In this document: positions 8,935 to 17,430 of the stretch, piece after piece
Position numbering within the stretch: position 1 is the first letter of the stretch
Layout of the letters: the number at the start of each line of letters is the position of its first letter
Source of the DNA: JAVVWB01 sp036652335
GTDB taxonomy: Bacteria > Synergistota > Synergistia > Synergistales > Synergistaceae
Direction: 5' to 3'
NCBI GenBank assembly: GCA_036652335.1
Contig: JAVVWB010000007.1
Coordinates: 1-64,000, forward strand
DNA: 64,000 nucleotides
Translations under genes and position numbers: made by a program
Notes under the pieces: generated by a model
Told to the model about the DNA's origin: nothing
Database searches by the model: none
What the model saw: the letters and a program-made list of their open reading frames with translations, nothing else

Positions 8935-9930
8935 TTATTTTATTATAATGAGACCTTGCTCTATTTTATCACTTATCCCATCAATTTCATCTCTAATTTT
9001 TAATGGGATAACTCTTAATGACTCTCTTGTCCAAAGTGAAATATCTACACAACCATCTTTTAAACCTAAAGGAGAAAACGTGTCTTCCTTACCTTTAAAC
9101 AGTGCAGCAACTATAACTTTATAAATTATATAGTCCGCTCTTTTTACAACGCTCGTCAAAACTGCGTCAGGATATTTTTTCTCCTGTTCGGTGTCTACAC
9201 CTATAATCCAAAAATTGGAAGCTTTTGCTATCTCTATTGCACCGTTTCCGGCAATACCTGCTACGCAAAAAATTATATCTGCTCCTTTTGATTTCATCTT
9301 TAGAGCACATTCTCTCATTTTTTCTTTATCAGCAAAAGAATCTATATATTCTGACAAAACTTCCGTTTTCTTATCTGCATACCAAGCTCCAGCTTTATAT
9401 CCTCTTTCGAAACTTGAGGTTGCTTCTATTTTTTTACCAAGAATAATAGCAATCTTATTAGTATTTGGGTCCACACGTTCTATATTATCCATGGTGGTCA
9501 ATCTTGCAGCCAAAACACCGGCCAAAAAAGCTCCCTCATCTTCTTTAAAGAGAATTTTTTTTACAGGTGGCTTAACTTTTGGGTCAAATGAATAAATTGA
9601 AAGTTTGGGATACTTTTCAGATATTTTATCTAAATTTTTCGTATATGAATATCCTGTGATTATAAGAACATCAGATTTTTGAGCAACAGAATCCATTAAA
9701 GTGTACAGCTCATCGTCTGTCGCAGTTGGTTTTGAAGTATAAAAAGCTGTTTCAATTTTTTTAGGAAAATGCGTTTTTGCACCCTTAAGTCCTGATACGC
9801 AACTCTTATTAAAGCTATCAGTAACGATATCACCATTCATTAATAATGATACTTTTAGCGTTGCTGCAAAGCTTGAACAAGGGAAAATAAATATAGCTAT
9901 CAAGATATAAAGAAAAAGATGCTTCTTCAT
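8935..9930 (-). CDS. BMP-family (PnrA-like) periplasmic substrate-binding protein
   Basis: This 331-residue protein has an N-terminal signal peptide (MKKHLFLYIL...SSFAA) with a signal-peptidase-I-like AxA end rather than a clear lipobox. The body matches the basic membrane protein family of nucleoside or sugar binding proteins: an alternating Rossmann pattern, an FDP...EGAFLAGVLAA region and the GVDTEQ segment. Such proteins usually serve ABC importers, but no ATPase or permease is adjacent, so it is an orphan receptor or uses a transporter elsewhere. GGGGGGA lies just before ATG 9930. It points away from feoA across a 158-base divergent region. Confidence 0.78.
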   Translation of the reverse strand: MKKHLFLYILIAIFIFPCSSFAATLKVSLLMNGDIVTDSFNKSCVSGLKGAKTHFPKKIETAFYTSKPTATDDELYTLMDSVAQKSDVLIITGYSYTKNLDKISEKYPKLSIYSFDPKVKPPVKKILFKEDEGAFLAGVLAARLTTMDNIERVDPNTNKIAIILGKKIEATSSFERGYKAGAWYADKKTEVLSEYIDSFADKEKMRECALKMKSKGADIIFCVAGIAGNGAIEIAKASNFWIIGVDTEQEKKYPDAVLTSVVKRADYIIYKVIVAALFKGKEDTFSPLGLKDGCVDISLWTRESLRVIPLKIRDEIDGISDKIEQGLIIIK

Positions 9931-10019
9931 GTATGTCCCCCCAGTAATTCATAACATATATTTTTATATTATAACAGAGTATGTCACTTTATTATTAGTA
10001 TTTACAAAGAAAAATTAAA

Positions 10020-10073
10020 TTGACACCTCATCGTATTTATTAGATAATAACAGTTAGCCTTGTATAACTAACT
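10020..10073 (+). promoter_or_regulatory. feoAB promoter and downstream dyad
   Basis: TTGACA (10020-10025), a 17-base spacer and GATAAT (10043-10048) form a near-consensus sigma-A promoter. Just downstream AGTTAG (10052-10057) and CTAACT (10068-10073) form a dyad with a ten-base spacer near the expected transcription start. A metal-responsive repressor is expected for feo; the dyad does not match a Fur box I recognise. Confidence 0.7.
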
Positions 10074-10088
10074 ATGGAGTTGAATTTA

Positions 10089-10358
10089 ATGAAATTATTA
10101 GAAATAAAAGACGGAGAAAAAGTATATATAGATAACATACCGGATGACGAAGCCGGCATGAGACTTGAAGCTCTTGGACTTAGGTCCGGTAAAGTCGTAA
10201 CTAAAGTCTCGTCAATGCCTTTTAACGGCCCGGTAACAGTACTACTCGATGGCAGACACTTCGCAATATCACATGCAATAGCTTCAGAAATAAGAGTTCT
10301 TAACTTTGACAAGTGCTGTAAGTGTCAGCAAAAAAACACACAAAAAGGGAATAGTTAG
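10089..10358 (+). CDS. feoA: Ferrous iron transport protein FeoA
   Basis: An 89-residue SH3-like FeoA protein, a small cytoplasmic partner thought to regulate FeoB. It shows the typical EAGMRLEALGLRSGKVV core. The C-terminus carries CCKC and basic residues, an uncommon cysteine-rich tail. The start is placed at ATG 10089, nine bases after GGAG; the in-frame ATG 10074 overlaps that ribosome-binding site. It ends one base before feoB, so the two are cotranslated. Confidence 0.9.
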   Translation: MKLLEIKDGEKVYIDNIPDDEAGMRLEALGLRSGKVVTKVSSMPFNGPVTVLLDGRHFAISHAIASEIRVLNFDKCCKCQQKNTQKGNS

Positions 10359-10359
10359 A

Positions 10360-12165
10360 ATGGGGTGCCACGACTGCAATAATTGCAAAAAATCTTGTTT
10401 TTCAAAAACAGGACTTTACAATGCAAATACAAATAAAGCTACATCAAAAATTCTCCTTATGGGGAATCCAAACGTGGGAAAGAGCGTATTCTTTTCTCGT
10501 CTTACAGGAGTTCATGCCCTCTCATCTAACTACCCAGGGACAACAGTTGGCTTTACAGAAGGAATTTTATCTTTCAACAACGAATTAGCAAAGCTAATTG
10601 ATGTTCCAGGTGCATACACGCTTGACCCCACTAACGAAGCAGAAGAAATCGCACATAGAATAATAAATGACGGGGCAGATAAAGTCATACTTGTTATTGA
10701 CGCAACTGCACTTGAAAGAAATCTTGTAATGGCTCTGCAGGTATTAGAACATAAAATCCCTACTATTATTGCATTAAATATGGTTGACGAAGCAAGACAC
10801 AGAGGAATTCTTGTCGATATAGAAAAGTTACAAGAGGAACTAGGTGTTCCAGTAATACCTACAGTTGCTGTAACGGGGCAGGGATTAAGCGACCTAATAA
10901 ACAATCTTGATGAAGCAACTATTAGTCACTTCTCCCCTATGTCAAAAGAAGAACGCTGGTGCGTAATAGGTAATATAGTAAACAATGTACAAAGAGTAAC
11001 ACACAGGCACCATACTTTGATGGACATTATAGAAGACCTCTCTGCTCATACTTTTACAGGAATAATAATCGGTTTAGTTATTCTAACGTTCAGTTTCACT
11101 CTCATTAGATTTATGGGAGAGGGAATAATTAACTATATAACTGATCCTCTATTCAAAAGTTTTTGGGAACCATTTCTAATGAAATTACATGCTTATTTGG
11201 GTAATTCATATTGGAGCGAGTTACTTATAGGACATCTGTTTGACGGTAAAATCGACATGGAACAAAGTTTAGGGGTACTTTCGACTGGACTTTATGTAGA
11301 GTTCAGCATGGTTTTACCATATATAGTGTCATTCTATGCTGTATTAAGCTTCCTTGAAGACTTCGGTTATCTGCCACGCCTCGCAGTTGTCTTTGATGCA
11401 CTGCTACATAGGTTTGGAATTCATGGATACGCAATTATACCTACATTACTCGGTTTTGGATGCAATGTTCCAGGCATATTGGGGACAAGAGTTCTTGAAT
11501 CAGACAGAGAAAAATTTATTGCAATAACACTCATTGCAATAGGTGTACCTTGTGTATCAATGCAGGCAATGCTTACAGCTACTCTAGGAGAGTTTGGAAT
11601 GAGGTACATAGTCTTTGTCTATATCATACTATTTTTGGTATGGATGATACTGGGTAGACTAATGCATCTTACACTTAACGGATTTAGCCCAGAGCTTATA
11701 GTAGAAATTCCACCTTACAGATTTCCATCTTTTAGAGCATTATTGAATAAATTATGGTTTAGGATAAAAGGTTTCCTATATGAAGCAACACCACTTGTAC
11801 TTGGTGGAATACTAATAGTTAATATATTACAGAGAATCGGATTTATGGACTCAGTTGCAAATATTTTCGCCCCTCTATTCAAGAATGTACTAGGATTACC
11901 ACCAGAAACTGCAGTACCTATAGTAATGGGACTATTTAGAAAAGACATTGCAATGGGACTTTTGATACCTCTTAACCTAAATGCCTCACAAACCCTGGTT
12001 GCTGTAGTTCTTCTTGCCATGACATTTCCTTGCATAGCAACATTCATAGTTATGTGGAAAGAACTTGGCACAAAAAGATTTATACTAAGCACAACAATAA
12101 TTCTATCAAGTGCCGTATTAACTGGAGCATTGCTAAATATGATTTTAAAAGTTTTTCCACTATAA
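10360..12165 (+). CDS. feoB: Ferrous iron transporter FeoB
   Basis: This 601-residue inner-membrane Fe2+ transporter starts with a cysteine-rich leader (Cys3, 6, 9, 13 in MGCHDCNNCKKSC). A G-domain follows, with P-loop GNPNVGKS (35-42), G3 DVPGAY and NMVD for base recognition. Next are the polytopic membrane region with the two gate repeats (around GFGCNVPGILGTR and PIVMGLFRKDIAM). It lacks the long C-terminal extension of enterobacterial FeoB. ATG 10360 is chosen because it follows the feoA stop directly; the in-frame upstream codon at 10306 lies inside feoA. It imports ferrous iron under anoxic conditions, needed here for many Fe-S enzymes. Confidence 0.95.
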   Translation: MGCHDCNNCKKSCFSKTGLYNANTNKATSKILLMGNPNVGKSVFFSRLTGVHALSSNYPGTTVGFTEGILSFNNELAKLIDVPGAYTLDPTNEAEEIAHRIINDGADKVILVIDATALERNLVMALQVLEHKIPTIIALNMVDEARHRGILVDIEKLQEELGVPVIPTVAVTGQGLSDLINNLDEATISHFSPMSKEERWCVIGNIVNNVQRVTHRHHTLMDIIEDLSAHTFTGIIIGLVILTFSFTLIRFMGEGIINYITDPLFKSFWEPFLMKLHAYLGNSYWSELLIGHLFDGKIDMEQSLGVLSTGLYVEFSMVLPYIVSFYAVLSFLEDFGYLPRLAVVFDALLHRFGIHGYAIIPTLLGFGCNVPGILGTRVLESDREKFIAITLIAIGVPCVSMQAMLTATLGEFGMRYIVFVYIILFLVWMILGRLMHLTLNGFSPELIVEIPPYRFPSFRALLNKLWFRIKGFLYEATPLVLGGILIVNILQRIGFMDSVANIFAPLFKNVLGLPPETAVPIVMGLFRKDIAMGLLIPLNLNASQTLVAVVLLAMTFPCIATFIVMWKELGTKRFILSTTIILSSAVLTGALLNMILKVFPL

Positions 12166-12177
12166 GATTGATATAAT

Positions 12178-12214
12178 AAAAAGCAGGAGGTGCAAAATGC
12201 ACCTCCTGCTTTTT
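12178..12214. terminator. Bidirectional terminator between feoB and ddh
   Basis: A 17-bp perfect stem (12178-12194 with 12198-12214) closes on AAA and is flanked by A5 and T5. It serves the convergent feoB and ddh genes. The stem includes AGGAGGTG, which resembles a Shine-Dalgarno sequence but has no gene behind it. Confidence 0.93.
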
Positions 12215-12225
12215 ATATGCTAAAT

Positions 12226-13215
12226 CTATAAAAAGTTTTTTCTGAGTTCTTCCGATGAATATTTCGAAAAATACGAAATTGGTATATCCAAAACAGTAAA
12301 AGCACCACATGCACCATCGGAAAACATTTTATAAACAGCCCTTGCAGAAGCAACAAGCATACTTGCTGTAAACTCTGGGTTAGAGTCAAGTTTCAAAGAA
12401 AATTCATAGGTTTGCTTTGAGCTATTGTTTTCTCCTGTAGAACCACTTCTTATAACAACTCCACCATGTGGCATAGATGTATGGTTTTCTAAAAAGTCTT
12501 TCTCTGTTATAAAATATACCTCTGTGTCATAATCTGCAAAGTAGTTTGGCATTGTAACTATTTCTTGTCTTATTGCATCCATATCCGCACACTGTTCAAT
12601 TACGACATAGCATTCTCTCTTGTGTTTCTCTCTTGTAGTAAAAGTTGGACACTCACCATTTCTTACGGATTCCAAAGCTTTTTCTATAGGTACAGTATAC
12701 TGAGCTGCATAGCGGACACCATCAATACGTCTAAGAGCATCAGAATGTCCTTGGCTTACTCCGCATCCCCAGAAAGTATAAGTATTTCCCTCTGTGAGGA
12801 CACTTTCTCCCATAACTCTATTCATAGAAAAAAGGCCCGGATCCCAGCCTGATGAAATAAGTGCAACGTTTCCACCATCTTTTGCTGCTTTATCTACATT
12901 CTCAAAATGTTCAGGAATTCTAGCATGTGTATCAAAACTATCTACAACATTAAAATTCTTTGAAAATTCTGGCGTTTGTGCAATTAAATCAGTTGCGCTA
13001 CCACCACAAAGAATAAGGACATCAATCTTACCTTTGTAATCCAAAATATCTTCGCAAGCACATACATTTGCACCATAGACAGTTTTTAAGGAAGAGGGCT
13101 CTCTCCTTGTAAATACAGAGACAAGCTCCATATCTTCATTCTGTTTTACGGCAAGCTCTACACCACGCCCCAAATTCCCGTAACCAACTATTCCTACTTT
13201 CAAATTATTGTTCAT
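12226..13215 (-). CDS. ddh: meso-Diaminopimelate dehydrogenase
   Basis: A 329-residue NADPH-dependent meso-DAP dehydrogenase, the one-step route from tetrahydrodipicolinate to meso-DAP. It has the N-terminal nucleotide motif GYGNLGRG, the conserved ISSGWDPGLFSMNR segment, the WGCGVSQGHSDALRRIDGV substrate region and the late HGGVVIRSGSTG segment. AAGGGGTG precedes the ATG. It is the last gene of dapA-dapB-ddh, so this organism probably uses the dehydrogenase variant of lysine and peptidoglycan DAP synthesis. Control is through the lysine riboswitch in front of dapA. Confidence 0.93.
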   Translation of the reverse strand: MNNNLKVGIVGYGNLGRGVELAVKQNEDMELVSVFTRREPSSLKTVYGANVCACEDILDYKGKIDVLILCGGSATDLIAQTPEFSKNFNVVDSFDTHARIPEHFENVDKAAKDGGNVALISSGWDPGLFSMNRVMGESVLTEGNTYTFWGCGVSQGHSDALRRIDGVRYAAQYTVPIEKALESVRNGECPTFTTREKHKRECYVVIEQCADMDAIRQEIVTMPNYFADYDTEVYFITEKDFLENHTSMPHGGVVIRSGSTGENNSSKQTYEFSLKLDSNPEFTASMLVASARAVYKMFSDGACGAFTVLDIPISYFSKYSSEELRKNFL

Positions 13216-13235
13216 ATAACACCCCTTATTTCTAT

Positions 13236-13994
13236 CTAATTTCCAGATACCATTTGTCTCATTGTAAAAAGGCCACTTTTTTTGTTTGCAATAAACTCTG
13301 CTGCTTTTATTGCACCTTTTGCAAAAATTGAACGGGATAAAGCTGTATGTTTTATTTCAATTATTTCATCAGAACCAGCATATATAACTGTATGTTCACC
13401 GGGGATAGTTCCTCCCCTTACAGAATGAATTCCTATCTGGTCTCTTGAAGGAGCATCTTCACGTCCGTGACGACCAAAGATATATTCTTTCTTTTCTGCA
13501 CAACCTTCATTTACTGCGTCAGCGAGGAGCAATGCCGTCCCACTTGGAGAATCTTTCTTTTGGTTATGATGTTTTTCTATAATTTCAACATCAAAATCCT
13601 TCTCCAAAATTGGTGTAATCTTTGCAAGAACATCTGCAATTACATTAACTCCAAGTGACATATTAAATGAGTAGAAAACAGGTATCTCTTTAGAAGCTTC
13701 TTTAATTTTTACTTCTGTTTCATCACCCAAAGATGTCGTAGCAATAACCAAAGGCAATTTCTTTCCCAGGCAATAATCTATTAAAGAAGGGACTGCTTTA
13801 TAGTTTGAAAAATCTATTACCACATCACAAGGAATATCACAATCGCAAGGATTTTTGAATGTAGGATAGCTCTCACTTCCGTCTACATTCATATCTACGC
13901 CACAAACAACCGTCATATTATCCATTGAAGCAATAAAATTTTCGAGGACTTGCCCCATACGGCCCTTACAGCCGTGCAACATAACTTTTATCAT
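13236..13994 (-). CDS. dapB: 4-Hydroxy-tetrahydrodipicolinate reductase
   Basis: DapB, 252 residues, reduces the DapA product to tetrahydrodipicolinate with NAD(P)H. The nucleotide-binding GCKGRMG is at 8-14, and the substrate-binding signature EKHHNQKKDSPSGTA lies near 140-155 with the catalytic His-His and Lys. GGAGG stands before ATG 13994. It lies nine bases after dapA and 20 bases before ddh, in one transcript. Confidence 0.95.
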   Translation of the reverse strand: MIKVMLHGCKGRMGQVLENFIASMDNMTVVCGVDMNVDGSESYPTFKNPCDCDIPCDVVIDFSNYKAVPSLIDYCLGKKLPLVIATTSLGDETEVKIKEASKEIPVFYSFNMSLGVNVIADVLAKITPILEKDFDVEIIEKHHNQKKDSPSGTALLLADAVNEGCAEKKEYIFGRHGREDAPSRDQIGIHSVRGGTIPGEHTVIYAGSDEIIEIKHTALSRSIFAKGAIKAAEFIANKKSGLFTMRQMVSGN

Positions 13995-14003
13995 TTTTAC
14001 CTC

Positions 14004-14885
14004 CTACAAAAGACCGTAAGATGTCATCTCTCTTCTAAGCCTACCCATTACTGCTTCACTTGGTGGACAAAGTGGCAATCTATATTCCAAATCGCACTTA
14101 CCCATCATTGCGAGAGCTGCCTTTACAGGTATTGGATTGACATCAGCAAAAAGGGCATCAATAAGTGGCTTCATTCTAAGCTGTAAATCTCTTGCTGTTT
14201 TAAGGTCACCCTCTAAGAAACTTCTTGACATTTTGACTGAATCAGCAGGTGCTACATTTGCAACTACTGAGATATAGCCTACTCCGCCCAAAGCCATAAG
14301 AGGAACAACCATGTCATCATTGCCTGAATAAATTGCAAAATCTTCAGGAACAACTCTTGCTATTTCTGCTACCTGTGCGATATTGCCTGTAGCTTCTTTA
14401 ATACCTACTATATTTGGATGTTTTGAAAGAGTCTCTACTGTTGAAGGAAGAATATTTACACCTGTTCTTCCCGGTACAGAATAAAGAATTGAGGGAACCT
14501 TAACTGCATCTGCGGTTAAAGTATAGTGTCTAATGAGTCCTTCTTGTGAACACTTATTGTAGTATGGTGTAACAAGCAAAAGTCCATCAACGCCTGTCTT
14601 CTCAATTTGCTGAGCAAGATCAACGCCATGAGCCGTATCATTGCTACCGGCACCACCGATGACAGGGACTCTTCCGCCCGTTACGTCAACGCAAAATTTA
14701 ATTGCTTTAATGTGTTCTTCGTTGGATAAAGTTGAGGCTTCCCCTGTAGTACCACATGCAACAATTGCATCAATACCCTCTGAGATTTGCCATTCGATAA
14801 GTTCTTCAAATTTCTCGAAGTCTGTTGTTCCGTCGTTTTTGAATGGTGTTACGATTGCGACACCACATCCTGTGAAAATTGCCAT
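14004..14885 (-). CDS. dapA: 4-Hydroxy-tetrahydrodipicolinate synthase
   Basis: DapA, 293 residues, a TIM-barrel aldolase condensing pyruvate and aspartate semialdehyde. The GTTGEA motif is at 45-50, Tyr135 and Arg140 are in place, and the Schiff-base lysine is Lys163 (GIKEATGN). It is the first gene of the operon and starts at ATG 14885, eight bases after GGGAGG. That ribosome-binding site sits beside one arm of a long-range helix in the riboswitch expression platform, so lysine probably controls translation. Confidence 0.96.
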   Translation of the reverse strand: MAIFTGCGVAIVTPFKNDGTTDFEKFEELIEWQISEGIDAIVACGTTGEASTLSNEEHIKAIKFCVDVTGGRVPVIGGAGSNDTAHGVDLAQQIEKTGVDGLLLVTPYYNKCSQEGLIRHYTLTADAVKVPSILYSVPGRTGVNILPSTVETLSKHPNIVGIKEATGNIAQVAEIARVVPEDFAIYSGNDDMVVPLMALGGVGYISVVANVAPADSVKMSRSFLEGDLKTARDLQLRMKPLIDALFADVNPIPVKAALAMMGKCDLEYRLPLCPPSEAVMGRLRREMTSYGLL

Positions 14886-14893
14886 TATATATT

Positions 14894-14965
14894 CCTCCCA
14901 TCAGCTTTTACTTGATATTGGCAAAAAAATCACATCTATCGTTGCAACACGAAAAGTAAAAGCTG
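14894..14965 (-). promoter_or_regulatory. Lysine riboswitch expression platform with exclusive helices
   Basis: Read on the minus strand, CAGCTTTTACTT (14954-14965) pairs perfectly over 12 bases with AAGTAAAAGCTG (14902-14913), which touches the GGGAGG of dapA (14894-14899). An alternative helix joins 14964-14975, which includes the 3' strand of aptamer stem P1, to 14936-14946 with one bulged base. The two helices cannot coexist. With lysine, P1 forms and the first helix can close over the ribosome-binding site; without it, the second forms and frees it. This switch logic is inferred from pairing. Confidence 0.65.
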
Positions 14966-15140
14966 CAATCGATAGCGCCTCTGTTGGATGGTATTTACCA
15001 ACAGGAGTCCGACACATATTTTATGCCGTCCCAGAAACGTATCATGTCTAACACGCCCTTCGGTGATTTCTCCTTTTGTTCGCTTCACCAGCCACCGCCT
15101 CCACGAACTACTAATAGAAAACCACGCCTCTATCAACCTT
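14966..15140 (-). promoter_or_regulatory. Lysine riboswitch (L-box) aptamer
   Basis: The dapA leader, read on the minus strand, begins GATAGAGGCG and ends GCGCTATC, the two halves of stem P1 with the conserved purine-rich core found in L-box RNAs. Between them are AGTAGT, GTGAAGCG, CACCGAAGGG and the GTTGG...CCAAC stem, in the expected order. The gene behind it, dapA, is a classical target. About 175 nucleotides is the usual aptamer length. Confidence 0.88.
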
Positions 15141-15146
15141 TACAAA

Positions 15147-15174
15147 ATTATAAAGGCTAGAAGATAATTGTCAA
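15147..15174 (-). promoter_or_regulatory. Consensus promoter for dapA-dapB-ddh
   Basis: On the minus strand TTGACA (15169-15174) and TATAAT (15147-15152) are both perfect consensus boxes, separated by 16 bases. Transcription would start near 15140, exactly at the 5' end of the lysine riboswitch. Confidence 0.88.
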
Positions 15175-15224
15175 TCGTATAAAAATGAAGGAAATAAATG
15201 GCAAAAAACATAGAATACTCAAAT

Positions 15225-15285
15225 AAAAATGGAAGCTCAATCTAAAAGTGTATTAAAGATACACCAAAAATGAGCTTCCGTTTTT
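15225..15285 (-). terminator. Branched terminator after the cobT-like gene
   Basis: Arms 15225-15239 and 15271-15285 pair along 15 positions with one wobble. Between them is a second hairpin (GTGTAT 15248-15253 with ATACAC 15259-15264). The minus strand ends in a T5 run, suiting the cobT-like gene and insulating the dapA promoter. Confidence 0.85.
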
Positions 15286-15309
15286 ATAATTGTAATTTAT
15301 TATATAACT

Positions 15310-16302
15310 TTAGGCTATTAATGAAGCATAGAGATCATCGCAACGTTTAAGAATGTTTTCCATCGTTGCTCCGCATTCGATGGCATATCTAACTGCTCCC
15401 CCCATACCGACACCCTCTTTTACATATCCAATTTCATAATCTCTTAATCCTTTAAATTCTGAATTTGAGAAGTCAAGAGGGGCAGCATACCAATCTACTC
15501 CAATTTTTTCGGCGTAATCCTTAAAGCATCCAGACTTATCTTCTGCTACATATTTTGTTGTTGCTACAGTCATATCTCTTGTATCACCCATGTCTCTTAT
15601 AAGAGCTGCTACGGCTTCCATCTGAGTTCCACCTGCGAGCGTCACATTAAACCTCTTCGGCAACGCTGTTACAAATGACGCAACAGCTACTTGCATAGGA
15701 TCACCAACTTCTGCTGCTGCTGCCAACCCCTTTCCTTTCAATCCACCCATCTTTATCCCCAGTCTTCGTGAAACGTCATTCCATATTTCTTCCTTTATAG
15801 AAAGAGGGTTAACTGGCCCTGCAGAAGAAACCATTCCATCATACCCTAAGGATCTAAGTAACATCAAAGCTGTAGTAGTACCTCCTGGGATAGATTCTGC
15901 AATTACAATTTTGTCATTATGTTTTACAAAATCTTCTGCGTCAGCTTTACATTTTTCTGATATTTCTTTCATATCAACGACTGCAACAGCGACTCCATTA
16001 CGAGGATCCTTACCTATAACGGAAGACACCTCAAGATGAGGTGCTACGGGAGCAAGAGAAGAGCCAACTCTTACAACAGAGACAGGAAATTTTCCCTCTA
16101 AAATAGCTGCTTTTGTAACCAGCGCAGGTGTTGGATGTCCCATTGGGTCGAGAGGCACACAATCAATAATTCGTGGTCTATCATAGAAAAGCATATCTGC
16201 GTCAGCTGGTGCAGTATATGGGATAACATCAACATTTGCTCCTGCAGCAGAAAGGCCAGGAACTCTACTAAGTTCTGTTTCACTTATAAAAAATTTAAAC
16301 AC
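15310..16302 (-). CDS. cobT: Archaeal-type nicotinate mononucleotide-dependent phosphoribosyltransferase (CobT homologue)
   Basis: This 330-residue protein resembles the archaeal-type CobT group (often listed as UPF0284) rather than the Salmonella-type enzyme. It has a glycine-rich GGTTTALMLLRSLGYDG segment, SSAGPVNPLS, GLKGKGLAAAAEVGDPMQ and the GGTQMEAVAALIRDMGDTRD region. CobT activates the lower-ligand base for cobalamin. No other cobalamin gene is nearby, so it may remodel or complete salvaged corrinoid. The start is GTG 16302, after GGGGGAT. It diverges from the V-ATPase operon. Family placement is by recognition of sequence; function in this organism is inferred. Confidence 0.7.
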   Translation of the reverse strand: MFKFFISETELSRVPGLSAAGANVDVIPYTAPADADMLFYDRPRIIDCVPLDPMGHPTPALVTKAAILEGKFPVSVVRVGSSLAPVAPHLEVSSVIGKDPRNGVAVAVVDMKEISEKCKADAEDFVKHNDKIVIAESIPGGTTTALMLLRSLGYDGMVSSAGPVNPLSIKEEIWNDVSRRLGIKMGGLKGKGLAAAAEVGDPMQVAVASFVTALPKRFNVTLAGGTQMEAVAALIRDMGDTRDMTVATTKYVAEDKSGCFKDYAEKIGVDWYAAPLDFSNSEFKGLRDYEIGYVKEGVGMGGAVRYAIECGATMENILKRCDDLYASLIA

Positions 16303-16454
16303 GTATAATCCCCCTGTACATCATTTAATTTTAGCGTTAGAATGAAAAGATACATTAGAGGTCCCCCCCTAACGTATACCTTATATCATATAATGCTAGT
16401 AAGAACATCCGTATATTATACAACATAAATTAAAAAACACCGAGGAGGGAGAAC

Positions 16455-17063
16455 ATGACAACAAAGCTTGCTCCAACACGTGGTAATCTTGTGAAGCTAA
16501 CACGCTCAATGAAAATGGCTCAGTCTGGTCATGACTTGCTAGACCAGAAAAGACAAGTTTTGATGATGGAATTGGTCCATTACATTGACTCTGCAAAATC
16601 AATACAAAAAGATATGGAATCAATATTTAGCGAAGCCTACGCCGCTCTTCAAAAAGCAAATGTATCCCTCGGGATAGACACCGTAGAAGATATATCCTCT
16701 TCAGTGCCAGTAACGTCTGACATAACAGTTCGTCTCCATTCTGTAATGGGAGTCGAAATTCCTGACGTCGACCCACTAGATATAAATACTGTTCCAAGTT
16801 ACTCTTTTCACGGTTCTAGCGGAGCCATGGATTCAGCATACTCACAATTTAGAAAAGTAATGGTACTACTTGGCAAATTAGCTGAAGTAGAGACCAGTGT
16901 GTATCGCCTTGCTGTTCAAATTAGAAAAACGCATAGACGTGTAAACGCATTAGAAAAAGTCGTAATTCCTTCACACTTAGAGGAAATACGCTTCATTTCT
17001 GACGTACTTGAAGAAAGTGAAAGAGAAGACTTCACACGAATGAAATTAGCACAGAAAAAGTAA
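16455..17063 (+). CDS. ntpD: V/A-type ATPase subunit D (central rotor shaft)
   Basis: A 202-residue subunit D. The N-terminus has the typical PTRGNLVKLTRSM opening, and the C-terminus RRVNALEKVVIPSHLEEIRFI is the family signature. Long N- and C-terminal helices form the antiparallel coiled coil that turns inside the A3B3 ring. AGGAGGGAG precedes the ATG. It is placed first in the operon here; many bacterial V-ATPase operons put D after A and B. Confidence 0.95.
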   Translation: MTTKLAPTRGNLVKLTRSMKMAQSGHDLLDQKRQVLMMELVHYIDSAKSIQKDMESIFSEAYAALQKANVSLGIDTVEDISSSVPVTSDITVRLHSVMGVEIPDVDPLDINTVPSYSFHGSSGAMDSAYSQFRKVMVLLGKLAEVETSVYRLAVQIRKTHRRVNALEKVVIPSHLEEIRFISDVLEESEREDFTRMKLAQKK

Positions 17064-17086
17064 ACGAATAACAAAGGAGGGTAACC

Positions 17087-17428
17087 ATGTCAACATTACA
17101 AGAAGTTCTAGCTGTCTTACTGGGAGCTGAATCTGAAGCAAAGAGGATTGTCTCAGATTCAAGAAGTGAAACAGGTTCGTACCTAAAAACAACACAAGAA
17201 AAATTTTCAGTTGAAAGACAAAATCAAATGGAATCTGCAAGAGAACAAGCAAAAACCATTATGGACACCTCTCTAAATTCAGCAAAAACTGAGTCAGAAC
17301 AAATTGCTAATCTAGGAAAAGAAGAAAGAGAACGCATAAAGAAACGCTTTGAAGAAAATGTTGATTCTGTAGTAAATCTAATGGCGAGTGAAATAGCAGA
17401 ACACTATATCTCTAAGAGGAGCTTATAA
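17087..17428 (+). CDS. V/A-type ATPase peripheral stalk subunit H/G
   Basis: A 113-residue, almost wholly charged coiled-coil protein rich in Glu, Lys, Ala and Gln, as expected for the small stalk subunit (AhaH/NtpG-like) that pairs with subunit E. Sequence identity is low in this family, so the call rests on length, coiled-coil pattern and location between D and C. GGAGG precedes ATG 17087, and the next gene begins two bases after its stop. Confidence 0.75.
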   Translation: MSTLQEVLAVLLGAESEAKRIVSDSRSETGSYLKTTQEKFSVERQNQMESAREQAKTIMDTSLNSAKTESEQIANLGKEERERIKKRFEENVDSVVNLMASEIAEHYISKRSL

Positions 17429-17430
17429 CC

